A stretch of 13,938 nt of DNA from Lachnospiraceae bacterium (GCA_003520105.1 DOVL01000172.1:1-13938); one strand, 5' to 3'. Counted from the first letter of the stretch, positions 1 through 8,645 are shown. The notes: generated by a model not told the origin, from the letters alone. A program made the numbers and translations.

Positions 1-1
1 C

Positions 2-1630
2 GAGGCTGTGCTCGACCATGCTGTTGACCTCATTCTTAATATGGTTGACAAGGCAACCGCAACTCTCGGAGATTATACATACGATCCCGATGAGCATCAC
101 GAAATTGCAAAGAAGATTGCTTCTCAGTGTATGGTACTTATGAAGAATGACGGCAATCTTCTTCCTCTTAACAAAAACAAGAAATTTGCCGTTATCGGCG
201 AAATGGCAAAGAAGCCGCGTTATCAGGGCGCAGGCTCGTCGCTTATCAACCCGATTAAACTCGACTGCGCTTACGATACGCTTAAGGAAATGGGCGTTGA
301 CTTCTCCTATGCGCCGGGCTTCGTAACCGATAAGAAAAAGAAAAAGAAAGTCAGCGAGGACGCTCTCGTTGAAGAGGCGGTCAACACCGCAAAGGATGCC
401 GAGGCAGTTCTTATGTTCATCGGTCTTACCGACGAATACGAAACCGAAGGCTGCGACAGAAAGCACATTAATCTTCCTCCGCTTCACAACAGACTTGTTG
501 AAGAGGTTTTGAAGGTTAATAAAAATGTAGTTGTTGTTCTTGCAGGCGGCGCAGTTGTCGATATGCCTTGGGCTGATGATGTAGCGGCAATTCTTAATAT
601 GTTCCTTACAGGCCAGGCAGGCGGCAGTGCGGTCTGCGACATTCTCTTCGGTGATGTAAACCCGTCGGGTAAGCTTTCGGAAAGCTACCCCTTCGCACTT
701 GAGGACAATTCAAGCGCAAACTACTTCCCCGGCACTTCTGTTTCTGTTGAATACAGAGAGAGCGTTTATGTAGGTTACAGATATTATGACACAGCCGACA
801 AGCCCGTTCGCTTCCCGTTCGGCTTCGGTCTTTCCTACACAACATTTGAGTACAGCGACCTTAAGCTTTCAGCTGACTCAATAAAAGACACAGACACACT
901 TAAGGTAAGCTTTAAAATAAAGAACACAGGCGACAGAGACGGCGCAGAGGTTGCTCAGGTTTATGTAAATGATGTTGAGTCAACTATTTACAGACCCGTT
1001 AAAGAGCTTAAGGGCTTTAAGAAGGTATTCTTAAAGGCAGGCGAAGAAAAAGAGGTTGAGGTTGAGCTTGACAAGCGTGCCTTCGCTTTCTACAATGTTG
1101 ACGCTCATGACTGGCAGGTTGAAACGGGCGAATTCAAAATTCTTGTAGGCGCTTCGAGCCGTGACATTAAGCTTGAGAAGAGCGTTAATGTTGAGTCAAG
1201 CGTTGCTTACGCTGTTCCGGATTACAGAAGAACTGCTCCGAATTACTACGGCGCTGATATTACTGCAGTCCCCGACGAGCAGTACAAAGCAGTACTCGGT
1301 CACGAAATTCCCGAAAACGAGAGGGATAAGTCAAAGCCGCTTACAATCCTTAACACTATTGAGGACGCAGCTGACGGCAAGTGGGGCGGCAGACTTAACA
1401 GACTCTTAAAGAAATTCCTCGGCGAAGACAATCTGATGAGCGCAGTTGCGCTTCAGCTTCCGATTAAGAATTTCATTTCAATGAGCTTCGGTATATTCTC
1501 ACCGAGAATGGCGGAAGGACTGCTTGTAATTCTTAACGAGGACAAATTCTGCAAGGGTTTGAGAATGATTATCGGCGGCTTCTTCAAGGGCGGCGGATTT
1601 AAGCAGCTCAGCAAATTAAAGCAGATATAA
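2..1630 (+). CDS. GH3 family beta-glucosidase, C-terminal part (5' end outside window)
   Basis: This is a glycoside hydrolase family 3 enzyme, probably a beta-glucosidase that releases terminal glucose from beta-glucosides. The frame is open to the left edge, so the start and the N-terminal TIM barrel with the nucleophile Asp are not seen. Counting from the GTG at position 8, residues 44-54 hold the GH3 linker KNDGNLLPL. Residues 135-190 belong to the alpha/beta sandwich domain, and E147 in TEGCDR is the likely acid/base. Residues 266-279 (VRFPFGFGLSYTTF) lead into a fibronectin-III-like domain at about 284-395 (AEVAQVYVND, PVKELKGF). A further extension of about 140 residues follows, ending in a hydrophobic, Gly-rich stretch. 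No signal peptide can be judged. Ile is mostly ATT and Gly mostly GGC, unlike the genes beyond about 2030. Substrate specificity (glucoside or xyloside) cannot be told from this part. Confidence 0.93.
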   Translation, partial: EAVLDHAVDLILNMVDKATATLGDYTYDPDEHHEIAKKIASQCMVLMKNDGNLLPLNKNKKFAVIGEMAKKPRYQGAGSSLINPIKLDCAYDTLKEMGVDFSYAPGFVTDKKKKKKVSEDALVEEAVNTAKDAEAVLMFIGLTDEYETEGCDRKHINLPPLHNRLVEEVLKVNKNVVVVLAGGAVVDMPWADDVAAILNMFLTGQAGGSAVCDILFGDVNPSGKLSESYPFALEDNSSANYFPGTSVSVEYRESVYVGYRYYDTADKPVRFPFGFGLSYTTFEYSDLKLSADSIKDTDTLKVSFKIKNTGDRDGAEVAQVYVNDVESTIYRPVKELKGFKKVFLKAGEEKEVEVELDKRAFAFYNVDAHDWQVETGEFKILVGASSRDIKLEKSVNVESSVAYAVPDYRRTAPNYYGADITAVPDEQYKAVLGHEIPENERDKSKPLTILNTIEDAADGKWGGRLNRLLKKFLGEDNLMSAVALQLPIKNFISMSFGIFSPRMAEGLLVILNEDKFCKGLRMIIGGFFKGGGFKQLSKLKQI

Positions 1631-1659
1631 GCTGTTTTCAATTAAACTGCATATTAACA

Positions 1660-1694
1660 AAAAACACAGGGCACGAAATGTGCCCTGTGTTTTT
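1660..1694. terminator. Bidirectional intrinsic terminator
   Basis: A perfect 15-bp stem (1660-1674 with 1680-1694) closes a 5-nt loop, GAAAT. The GC part is CACAGGGCAC/GTGCCCTGTG and the outer part is A5/T5, so each strand ends in a U-tract. It lies between the convergent GH3 gene (+) and ABC ATPase gene (-) and probably serves both. Confidence 0.9.
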
Positions 1695-1711
1695 AATTGT
1701 ATCAGTAATTA

Positions 1712-2455
1712 TTAAATCAAAACCTTTGAAAGAAAATCCTTAAGTCTTGGGTTCTGTGGGTTGTTGAATATTTCGTCGGGAGTGCCCTGCTCAAGTATTT
1801 TGCCCTCATCCATAAAGATTACACGGCTGCCTACCTCCTTGGCAAAGCCCATCTCATGAGTTACGACAACCATTGTCATGCCCTCGGCGGCAAGCTCCTT
1901 CATAACATCAAGCACCTCGCCTACCATTTCGGGGTCAAGTGCGCTTGTCGGCTCGTCAAAAAGCATAACATCAGGCGACATGCAAAGCGCTCTGACAATG
2001 GCTACTCTCTGCTTCTGACCGCCCGAAAGCTGAGTAGGTTTGAAATTGATTCTGTCAGAAAGATCCACGCTTGCAAGAGCTTCCTTGCATTTTTCTTTTC
2101 TCAGTCTTCTCGGAACCTTGGCATATTGAAGCGGAAGCTCAACATTCTGGAGTGCAGACTGTCTCGGAAGCAGATTAAAATTCTGAAATACAAAGCCGAT
2201 GCTCTTATTTCTTACAACCGACAATTCCTTATCCTTCATACCGGCAACCTCGACATCATCAAGGATGTAGCTGCCATCGGTAGGTTTATCCAAACAGCCG
2301 ATTATATTCATCAGGGTTGATTTTCCGGAACCTGAAGGTCCCATAATTGCAACATATTCACCTTCTTCAATATCAAGATTTATATCATGAAGAACAGGAA
2401 CATCCATCTTTCCCTGAATATAGCTTTTGTTGATATTTTCAAGATGCAGGAGCAT
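1712..2455 (-). CDS. ABC transporter ATP-binding protein, apparent MacB/LolD-GlnQ chimera
   Basis: This is a 247-residue ABC ATPase with all motifs intact: Walker [10 protein letters not shown] (39-47), Q-loop Q91, signature LSGGQ (143-147), Walker B VMLFDEP (163-169) with catalytic E168, and H-loop H200. Residues 1-142 read like the MacB/LolD family ([35 protein letters not shown]). From the signature onward the protein reads like polar amino acid importers of the GlnQ/HisP family ([41 protein letters not shown]). Gly codons are mixed GGA/GGT/GGC before the switch and almost all GGC after it. The ATG directly follows the TAA of the membrane fusion gene, with a GGGGGTG Shine-Dalgarno inside that gene. 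No permease gene is adjacent. The ORF is intact, but which transporter it serves is uncertain, and it may be an assembly artefact. Confidence 0.85.
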   Translation of the reverse strand: MLLHLENINKSYIQGKMDVPVLHDINLDIEEGEYVAIMGPSGSGKSTLMNIIGCLDKPTDGSYILDDVEVAGMKDKELSVVRNKSIGFVFQNFNLLPRQSALQNVELPLQYAKVPRRLRKEKCKEALASVDLSDRINFKPTQLSGGQKQRVAIVRALCMSPDVMLFDEPTSALDPEMVGEVLDVMKELAAEGMTMVVVTHEMGFAKEVGSRVIFMDEGKILEQGTPDEIFNNPQNPRLKDFLSKVLI

Positions 2456-3919
2456 TTATTCACCCCCGTTCTTATCTTCCGCACCGTCTACAGGGAAATT
2501 GCCGCTATCCATTCCATCCTGGCTTGTTTCCTCTACAGTGCCATTATCATTCAAATTCTGTGGATCATCAGACATGCTTCCGTCAGGGAGCATATAGCTT
2601 CCGTCATCACCGGTCGGGATGTATTCCATATCTCCACCATCCGGCATCTGGTATTCGTTCTTCTCGTCATAATACATATCATCATCGTACATATTATCGT
2701 CATACATGCCATCGTCATACATGCCGCCATCATCCATCTGGTCAATTATATCCTCAAAATTGGTCGTAGTTTTACAACCCTCCTTGATGGTATCATCAGG
2801 GAAAGCAATATAGTCATCCTCGGTAAGTCCTGAAAGAACCTCATAAGTTTCAAGATTCTCATCATATTCACCGACAGATATTTTTCTCTTCTCTATCTTC
2901 TTATCACTGTTTCTAACCCAGAGATAATAATCGCTGCCATCAATAACGAAATAATATGTAGGAATATAGAGTCCTTCCTTAACCTCTCCCTGACCGTAGT
3001 CCATCTCGATATAGAGATGCTGTCCGAGCATCAGTCCGTCAAAGGAATTGATCTTAACATAGAAGGTGTATTTTGAAGCACTTTCTCCCGTCTTACCGCC
3101 ATAATAGTATTCGTCGGAACTGCTCTGCTGCGGTTCAAGATCGATCTTGCTTATCGTTCCGTTCCAGATCTGATTCTCATCAACTCTTGAACGCAGTATT
3201 ACAGGCATACCTACATTAAGTTCGTAAATATTATTTTCGCTTACGGTTCCTTTGATCCTGAAATCACCGTCAGCCATGATCGTTATAAAGGAATTGTCGC
3301 TGCCCATATCATAACTGTTTGTGCTGCTATCCTTATTGATCTTCTTGACAGTTCCGCTCATCGGAGAGAAAACGACAGCCGAATCAATTGCTTCCTTCTG
3401 CCTGTCAATCTCAAGCTCTTTGGTAGAAAGCTCGTATTCTTCCTGCTTTATCTCAGCAGCAATATTATTGATCTGGCTTGTAATGCTTAATTGCTCGTCT
3501 TCTTTCGCAATTTCTTTCTGGTCATAAAGGTCACTGATACGCTGTCTGTTACTTGAGATTGAATTTTTGATATTATCAAGTTCAAGTTCCATCTGCTGAA
3601 GGTCCAGCTTCATTTCTTCTGTATCATATGCGAAAAGCTGATCCCCTTCCTTGACACTGTCTCCGACATTCACGAAGATCTCGCTGATCTTCTTTGAGTC
3701 GTCTTTATCAACCTTCTTTGTCTCCTGAGCTTCAACTACGCCCATGTACCTGTTGGATATTCCCGTTCCGTGCCCGGTTATAGATGCAACAGACTCGACA
3801 TATACCAGACGACCGTCTTCAGTATTGTCTTTCTTTAAGAACTTTTTACCAAAAAATATACCGGCTCCAACAAGAATAGCCAGTACAAGTAGTATAACAA
3901 TGATCTTTCCCTTTTTCAT
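2456..3919 (-). CDS. HlyD/MacA-type membrane fusion protein of an ABC exporter
   Basis: This is a periplasmic-adaptor-like protein of the type that accompanies MacB-like ABC exporters in Gram-positive bacteria; it would sit outside the membrane, anchored by its N terminus. I start it at the ATG at 3919 (MKKGKIIVI), which has AGGAG at 3931-3935, rather than at the upstream GTG at 3940; this gives 487 residues. It has one N-terminal membrane segment and a first lipoyl-like half (ISEIFVNVGDSVKEGDQLFA). A Lys/Glu/Gln-rich coiled coil of about 75 residues follows, then the second lipoyl-like half (VVFSPMSGTVKKI) and a beta-barrel region (VGMPVILRSRV). The C terminus is a long acidic tail with a Met-Tyr-Asp-Asp repeat. 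The gene is coupled to the ATPase gene downstream. The exported substrate is unknown. Confidence 0.9.
   Translation of the reverse strand: MKKGKIIVILLVLAILVGAGIFFGKKFLKKDNTEDGRLVYVESVASITGHGTGISNRYMGVVEAQETKKVDKDDSKKISEIFVNVGDSVKEGDQLFAYDTEEMKLDLQQMELELDNIKNSISSNRQRISDLYDQKEIAKEDEQLSITSQINNIAAEIKQEEYELSTKELEIDRQKEAIDSAVVFSPMSGTVKKINKDSSTNSYDMGSDNSFITIMADGDFRIKGTVSENNIYELNVGMPVILRSRVDENQIWNGTISKIDLEPQQSSSDEYYYGGKTGESASKYTFYVKINSFDGLMLGQHLYIEMDYGQGEVKEGLYIPTYYFVIDGSDYYLWVRNSDKKIEKRKISVGEYDENLETYEVLSGLTEDDYIAFPDDTIKEGCKTTTNFEDIIDQMDDGGMYDDGMYDDNMYDDDMYYDEKNEYQMPDGGDMEYIPTGDDGSYMLPDGSMSDDPQNLNDNGTVEETSQDGMDSGNFPVDGAEDKNGGE
2666..2725 (-). repeat. Tandem 15-bp repeat coding for (G/N/D)MYDD units in the membrane fusion protein tail
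   Basis: Four consecutive 15-bp units, read on the minus strand, encode GMYDD, GMYDD, NMYDD and DMYYD. The first two units are nearly identical at DNA level and the later two have drifted. The array sits in a disordered acidic tail rich in Asp, Met, Tyr and Gly. This looks like slippage-driven expansion. Confidence 0.8.
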
Positions 3920-3949
3920 TTCAGGACTTTCTCCTTTCACTAATCCGCA

Positions 3950-4050
3950 TAAAAACCTATATTCATGGCACCTACGGTATCATTCTCGCCTCCCGGCTCG
4001 TTCCGCGCTGAATACTTGCCACCGGCAAGTAGCGCATGACTCGTTCAGTG
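3950..4050 (-). promoter_or_regulatory. GC-rich structured intergenic segment upstream of the exporter genes
   Basis: This noncoding stretch is clearly richer in G+C than the AT-rich DNA around it. It contains a strong hairpin at 4005-4035: GCGCT/AGCGC (4005-4009, 4031-4035) stacked on ACTTGCC/GGCAAGT (4014-4020, 4024-4030), with a one-sided 4-nt bulge and a 3-nt loop. On the minus strand it is followed by a tiny frame, ATG-AAT-ATA-GGT-TTT-TAT-GCG-GAT-TAG (MNIGFYAD), preceded by AGGTG. It lies between the rsfS terminator and the membrane fusion gene, so it would be the 5' leader of the exporter transcript. It could be a leader regulator, a dispersed repeat or an unrelated small RNA. I do not recognise a named family. 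Confidence 0.45.
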
Positions 4051-4060
4051 CATAAAATTT

Positions 4061-4085
4061 ATGGTCACAGTTCCACTGTGACCAT
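4061..4085 (-). terminator. Likely intrinsic terminator after rsfS
   Basis: A perfect 11-bp inverted repeat, ATGGTCACAGT/ACTGTGACCAT (4061-4071 and 4075-4085), closes a 3-nt loop. On the minus strand it is followed by AAATTTTATG, a short U-rich tail. It sits 81 bases past the rsfS stop and would end the obgE-rsfS operon. Confidence 0.7.
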
Positions 4086-4166
4086 CTTAACACTTAATCC
4101 ATATAAATTGAATATTGATTATCTTATTATTTATTTAAGATTGTATTAATAATCCGGGTCACCGAT

Positions 4167-4502
4167 TTATACTATAACTTTCGCGTCCTTCCAGGTGTGA
4201 TCCAGATTATAAAACTCTCGCATTTCGCTTGAGAAAATATGAACGATTATATCGCTGTAATCAAGAAGGATCCAGCCGCCTTCAGCTCTTCCTTCCCTGT
4301 CTCTCATAGGTATTCCGTTATCCCTGCATATCTCTTCAACTGCATCGCAGATAGCCTGAAGCTGGTTCTTGTTCGAACCGCTTGCTATAACAAATGCATC
4401 ACACATCGGTGAAACACCGCTTACATCAAGATTCTTGATATTGTAGCCTTTTCTATCCTCGATAGCTTTGTTGATAAGTGTAACCTTTTCTTTTAATTCC
4501 AT
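4167..4502 (-). CDS. rsfS: Ribosomal silencing factor RsfS
   Basis: RsfS (YbeB/Iojap family) binds ribosomal protein L14 on the 50S subunit and blocks joining with 30S, lowering translation when nutrients are scarce. The protein is 111 residues from the ATG at 4502, which has AGGGG about 7 nt upstream; two upstream in-frame ATGs would add 8 residues without a better site. The family pattern is clear: CDAFVIASGSNKNQ, then GWILLDYSDIIVHIF, then the terminal FYNLDHTWKDAKVI. It is the last gene of the operon, 33 nt after yqeK, a common pairing in Firmicutes. Length is normal for the family. Confidence 0.95.
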   Translation of the reverse strand: MELKEKVTLINKAIEDRKGYNIKNLDVSGVSPMCDAFVIASGSNKNQLQAICDAVEEICRDNGIPMRDREGRAEGGWILLDYSDIIVHIFSSEMREFYNLDHTWKDAKVIV

Positions 4503-4535
4503 GTTATTTCCCCTGTATTTCATCATATCGGCCGA

Positions 4536-5111
4536 CTAATTAATTCCAGCGATATTTTTATAATAATCATACGTTTTTTCTGTCATATCATCGATCACAT
4601 CTGTTTTACCATCGAGGTATTCAAGTGTATTTTTCAGGATATGTACGATACAGACATCAATATCGGTAAAGGCTTCCTTTCTTATTTCCGGAAGTTCAAA
4701 TATAATCTTACGGTTCGGTTCAATATAATCTGCAACGAAGATGATCTTATCCATCATCGTCATCTCAGGCCTTCCGGTCGTATGATATGTGATGGCATCA
4801 AGTATCTCCTGATCCTTTACACCGTATTTTTCTCTCGCATAATATGCACCAAGCTTTCCGTGAAGAAGATCCGGATTAGCCCTCTCACAATCACTTATCG
4901 GAAGTTTGAACTTTTCAGCCTTTTTAAGCTTATCTTCAATGGAAATGCATTTTGCATTGTCATGAAGAAGTCCGGCAAGGCGAGCCTTCTGAACATCTTC
5001 CTCATATTTCATCGCAAGACAGGCAGCAGTGTATTCAACACCGAGAGAATGAATGAATCGCTTCTCAGTCAGCTTTGACTTTAATTTATCAAGCATTTCT
5101 TTTCTTTCCAT
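4536..5111 (-). CDS. yqeK: HD-domain Ap4A hydrolase YqeK
   Basis: This is a cytosolic HD-domain phosphohydrolase of the YqeK family, shown in other Firmicutes to cleave diadenosine tetraphosphate symmetrically to two ADP. Numbered from the ATG at 5111 (191 residues), the metal ligands are visible: H21 (HSLGVEY), H50-D51 (LLHDNAK), H84 (HGKLGA), H110 (YHTTGRPEM) and D127 (FVADYIEPNR). The start at 5111 is preferred because AGGAAGG lies upstream inside the 3' end of nadD, and the ATG follows the nadD TAA after a single base. An upstream in-frame start would overlap nadD. The tight coupling with nadD and rsfS is the usual arrangement. Confidence 0.95.
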   Translation of the reverse strand: MERKEMLDKLKSKLTEKRFIHSLGVEYTAACLAMKYEEDVQKARLAGLLHDNAKCISIEDKLKKAEKFKLPISDCERANPDLLHGKLGAYYAREKYGVKDQEILDAITYHTTGRPEMTMMDKIIFVADYIEPNRKIIFELPEIRKEAFTDIDVCIVHILKNTLEYLDGKTDVIDDMTEKTYDYYKNIAGIN

Positions 5112-5112
5112 A

Positions 5113-5739
5113 TTACTGTCCTTCCTGTATGAAATATAGTTTATTTCCAACTATATACTCTTCGACTTCCGGTGACACAAGGTCTGAAATACTCAAACCT
5201 TTAGATGCTTTTTTTCTGATGTCTGATGAGGAAATATTTTCTGCATCAACCGACAGGAATTCTATTCTCGCTTCAGGATAGTGCTCAACATACATGTGTC
5301 TCAGTTCTTCCATCTTGTCATGGTTAATATCATCTCTGACAGCAGCAAGAAAGACCATATTTTTAAAGAGTTCCCCTATCTCCCGCCAGTAATACAAGTG
5401 TTCAAGTGAATCTCCGCCTATTATAAAATAGTATTCATTTTCCTTGCCCTGTGATGCATCAGAAGCCTTCAGTTCCCTGATCGTATCGATCGTATAGGTT
5501 ATGCCTCCGCGTCTGATCTCCATATCAGATAATTCAAGACATTCAATATCTCGAATGGCAAGTCTGATCATCTCAATTCTGTCTTCATCCGAAATTGCAG
5601 CATCCTGCTTATAATAGGTATCATTATTTGGCATGATAAGAACATTATCAAGGCTGTATTCAGAAAGCGCCGAAAGTGCCAGCTTGATGTGTCCGTTGTG
5701 TATAGGATTGAATGATCCGCCCAGGATACCTATTTTCAT
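5113..5739 (-). CDS. nadD: Nicotinate-nucleotide adenylyltransferase NadD
   Basis: NadD adenylates nicotinate mononucleotide to deamido-NAD, a shared step of de novo and salvage NAD synthesis. The protein is 208 residues, normal for the family. The nucleotidyltransferase fold is marked by GGSFNPIHNGH (7-17), with the two catalytic His of the HxGH motif at 14 and 17, by IIGGDSL (106-112), and by ISSSDIR (169-175), the counterpart of the usual ISSTxIR. The ATG has AGGAG 6 nt upstream, overlapping the TAG stop of yhbY, so translation is probably coupled. All expected active-site motifs are present. Confidence 0.96.
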   Translation of the reverse strand: MKIGILGGSFNPIHNGHIKLALSALSEYSLDNVLIMPNNDTYYKQDAAISDEDRIEMIRLAIRDIECLELSDMEIRRGGITYTIDTIRELKASDASQGKENEYYFIIGGDSLEHLYYWREIGELFKNMVFLAAVRDDINHDKMEELRHMYVEHYPEARIEFLSVDAENISSSDIRKKASKGLSISDLVSPEVEEYIVGNKLYFIQEGQ

Positions 5740-5748
5740 ATATTTCTC

Positions 5749-6039
5749 CTATTTAGGGAATACGATTCCCGGTTTATCCTTATTCATCTTATAAAGAACT
5801 ATCTTTCTGCCGATGACCTGAACAACCTCAGAACGAGTTCTTTCTGCAAGTGTTGCAGCGATCTCCTTCGGATCATCTATACAGTTCTTAAGTACATTTA
5901 TCTTGATAAGCTCTCTCTTCTTGATTGCCTCAGCAACAGATTCAGCAAACTCAGGAGTGAGACTTGCCTTACCGAGACTGAGGATCGGATCCATAGTCAT
6001 TGCCAGGCCTTTTAAATACGCTCTTTCCTTACTTGTCAT
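5749..6039 (-). CDS. yhbY: YhbY-family CRM-domain RNA-binding protein
   Basis: This is a small CRM-domain protein that associates with pre-50S ribosomal particles in other bacteria. I start it at the ATG at 6039 (MTSKERAYLKGLA), which has GGAG 6 nt upstream, giving 96 residues; an upstream start would add 14 residues of non-family sequence. Family hallmarks are the N-terminal LKGLAMTMDPIL, the GKASLTPEF segment, the helix with ELIKINVLKN, and VVQVIGRKIVLYK near the end. The gene sits between obgE and nadD as in many clostridia. Confidence 0.94.
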   Translation of the reverse strand: MTSKERAYLKGLAMTMDPILSLGKASLTPEFAESVAEAIKKRELIKINVLKNCIDDPKEIAATLAERTRSEVVQVIGRKIVLYKMNKDKPGIVFPK

Positions 6040-6121
6040 TATTTCTCCGTTCTTCCACATTCCTCGTGGAGTATAAAACAATACTGTTTATTATCATTTA
6101 ATCAAACCGATCATCTATTGA

Positions 6122-7510
<1,389 letters not shown>

Positions 7511-7523
7511 TCATCTCGTAAAA

Positions 7524-7805
7524 TTACTCTGCAGGATGTACTGAAACCTGCTTCTTGTCTCTTCCGAGTCTCTCAAATCTTACAACACCATCAACTAATG
7601 CAAAAAGTGTATCGTCTCCGCCACGTCCTACATTAAGTCCCGGATGAATCTTTGTACCGCGCTGTCTGTAAAGTATATTACCAGCCTTAACGAACTGGCC
7701 ATCTGCTCTCTTGGCGCCAAGTCTCTTTGCCTCAGAATCACGTCCGTTCTTAGTAGAACCAACTCCCTTCTTGTGAGCAAAGAACTGTAAATCCATTCTT
7801 AACAT
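7524..7805 (-). CDS. rpmA: Ribosomal protein bL27 with Prp-cleaved N-terminal peptide
   Basis: bL27 is a large-subunit protein whose N terminus reaches the peptidyl transferase centre. The protein is 93 residues. It begins [14 protein letters not shown]: the first nine residues match the Firmicutes L27 extension that Prp protease removes after FF, leaving a mature AHKKG terminus. [12 protein letters not shown] and [10 protein letters not shown] are family signatures. A strong GGGAGGTG Shine-Dalgarno lies in the last codons of prp, 5 nt from its stop. It is the last gene of the rplU-prp-rpmA operon. Confidence 0.97.
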   Translation of the reverse strand: MLRMDLQFFAHKKGVGSTKNGRDSEAKRLGAKRADGQFVKAGNILYRQRGTKIHPGLNVGRGGDDTLFALVDGVVRFERLGRDKKQVSVHPAE

Positions 7806-7810
7806 ACGTT

Positions 7811-8134
7811 TTACACCTCCCTGATGTAAACTTTCACAAAATTTCGTCCATATTCCTCTTCTATATTGGTAAGCCCAAGATAGAGAGAATTTATCAGCAG
7901 CTTTGTTTCACTGCTTACCTCGGAAACGACCTTAAACTTAAGGTCACCGCTCTCGGCGTTTTCACCAACGAATCTGTCATCGGTCAGTTTCTCAACCGAA
8001 TTGATCGTATTGATGACAAGGGTACTTACCGCACTGCATATGATATCCTTACCGGCTTTATCATATCCTGCATGTCCCTTTACCGAAAACCCGAATAAAT
8101 AATCTTCTTTTTTGTAAAAAACCGCTTTGATCAT
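7811..8134 (-). CDS. prp: Ribosomal-processing cysteine protease Prp
   Basis: Prp (YsxB family) removes the N-terminal peptide of bL27, a step shown to be essential in Staphylococcus aureus. The protein is 107 residues with the expected dyad: H21 in [10 protein letters not shown] and C33 in [10 protein letters not shown]. It lies between rplU and rpmA, its substrate gene, as usual. The start lies 6 nt after the rplU stop and has no recognisable Shine-Dalgarno, while both ribosomal-protein genes have strong ones. Translation probably depends on coupling to rplU and should be low, as suits a protease. Confidence 0.95.
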   Translation of the reverse strand: MIKAVFYKKEDYLFGFSVKGHAGYDKAGKDIICSAVSTLVINTINSVEKLTDDRFVGENAESGDLKFKVVSEVSSETKLLINSLYLGLTNIEEEYGRNFVKVYIREV

Positions 8135-8140
8135 TTCAAA

Positions 8141-8449
8141 TTAAGCATTGATCGAATCGATCTTAACAAGTGTATATGGCTGTCTGTGACCATTCTTCTT
8201 GTGATATCCTGACTTCGGCTTATACTTGTAAACAACGACCTTCTTAGCCTTGCCCTCGCCAAGTACTGTAGCCTTAACAGTAGCGCTCTTTGCAGCATCT
8301 CCGCAGATGATATCAGAGTCCTTGCTTACTACGATAACATTATCAAATGTTACTTCTGCATCTTTCTCTGCATTAAGCTTCTCTACCTTAATGATATCTC
8401 CCTCAGATACCTTGTACTGCTTTCCGCCTGTAGCTATAATTGCGTACAT
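8141..8449 (-). CDS. rplU: Ribosomal protein bL21
   Basis: bL21 is a 50S subunit protein that contacts 23S rRNA. I start it at the ATG at 8449 (MYAIIATGGKQYKV), which is the conserved family N terminus and has GGAGG upstream, giving 102 residues. The longer frame up to 8548 runs through the leader RNA and overlaps the promoter -10, so it is not real. The C-terminal signature VYKYKPKSGYHKKNGHRQPY is clear. It is the first gene of the L21-Prp-L27 operon. Confidence 0.97.
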   Translation of the reverse strand: MYAIIATGGKQYKVSEGDIIKVEKLNAEKDAEVTFDNVIVVSKDSDIICGDAAKSATVKATVLGEGKAKKVVVYKYKPKSGYHKKNGHRQPYTLVKIDSINA

Positions 8450-8530
8450 ATGGTTTCCTCCTATCATTATTACTCGCCAACTTCGGCGGTGCCCTATAGA
8501 CACACTTCTAGCCTCATTGTGCGGCACACT
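8450..8530 (-). promoter_or_regulatory. L21 leader RNA (5' UTR of rplU)
   Basis: About 80 nt of untranslated transcript lie between the promoter and the rplU ATG. On the minus strand it contains GTGTGCCGCAC, the CGCC-GAAGTT-GGCG hairpin and a purine-rich end with GGAGG. Position and hairpin content match the L21 leader known from Firmicutes, thought to mediate feedback by the ribosomal protein. The family assignment rests on position and shape and was not checked against a covariance model. Confidence 0.7.
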
Positions 8531-8535
8531 TGCAT

Positions 8536-8564
8536 AATATAGCATCACTGCATAATTATGTCAA
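8536..8564 (-). promoter_or_regulatory. Sigma-A promoter of the rplU operon
   Basis: On the minus strand a consensus -35 TTGACA (8559-8564) is separated by exactly 17 nt from TATATT (-10, 8536-8541). Transcription would start near 8529. This is the best promoter in the window and fits a highly expressed ribosomal-protein operon. Confidence 0.92.
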
Positions 8565-8579
8565 GTGGAAATTAATCAA

Positions 8580-8617
8580 AAACAGTCATAAACATGCAAG
8601 CATGTCTATGGCTGTTT
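8580..8617 (-). terminator. Intrinsic terminator after the membrane protein gene
   Basis: A long imperfect hairpin pairs AAACAG (8580-8585) with CTGTTT (8612-8617) and continues inward through ATA/TAT and ACATG/CATGT to a CAAG loop. On the minus strand the stem ends in a run of five T. It lies 28 bases after the stop of the gene ending at 8646 and ends that transcript just before the rplU promoter. Confidence 0.85.
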
Positions 8618-8645
8618 CTGTGTTTTGCTGCAGTTGTTCAGATGA

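Noticed and set aside
3920..3940. GTG start at 3940 for the membrane fusion protein
   Set aside because: The Shine-Dalgarno AGGAG lies inside this stretch and serves the ATG at 3919.
8450..8548. Longer rplU frame starting at 8548
   Set aside because: It runs through the L21 leader and overlaps the -10 box; the conserved L21 N terminus and a GGAGG site mark the ATG at 8449.
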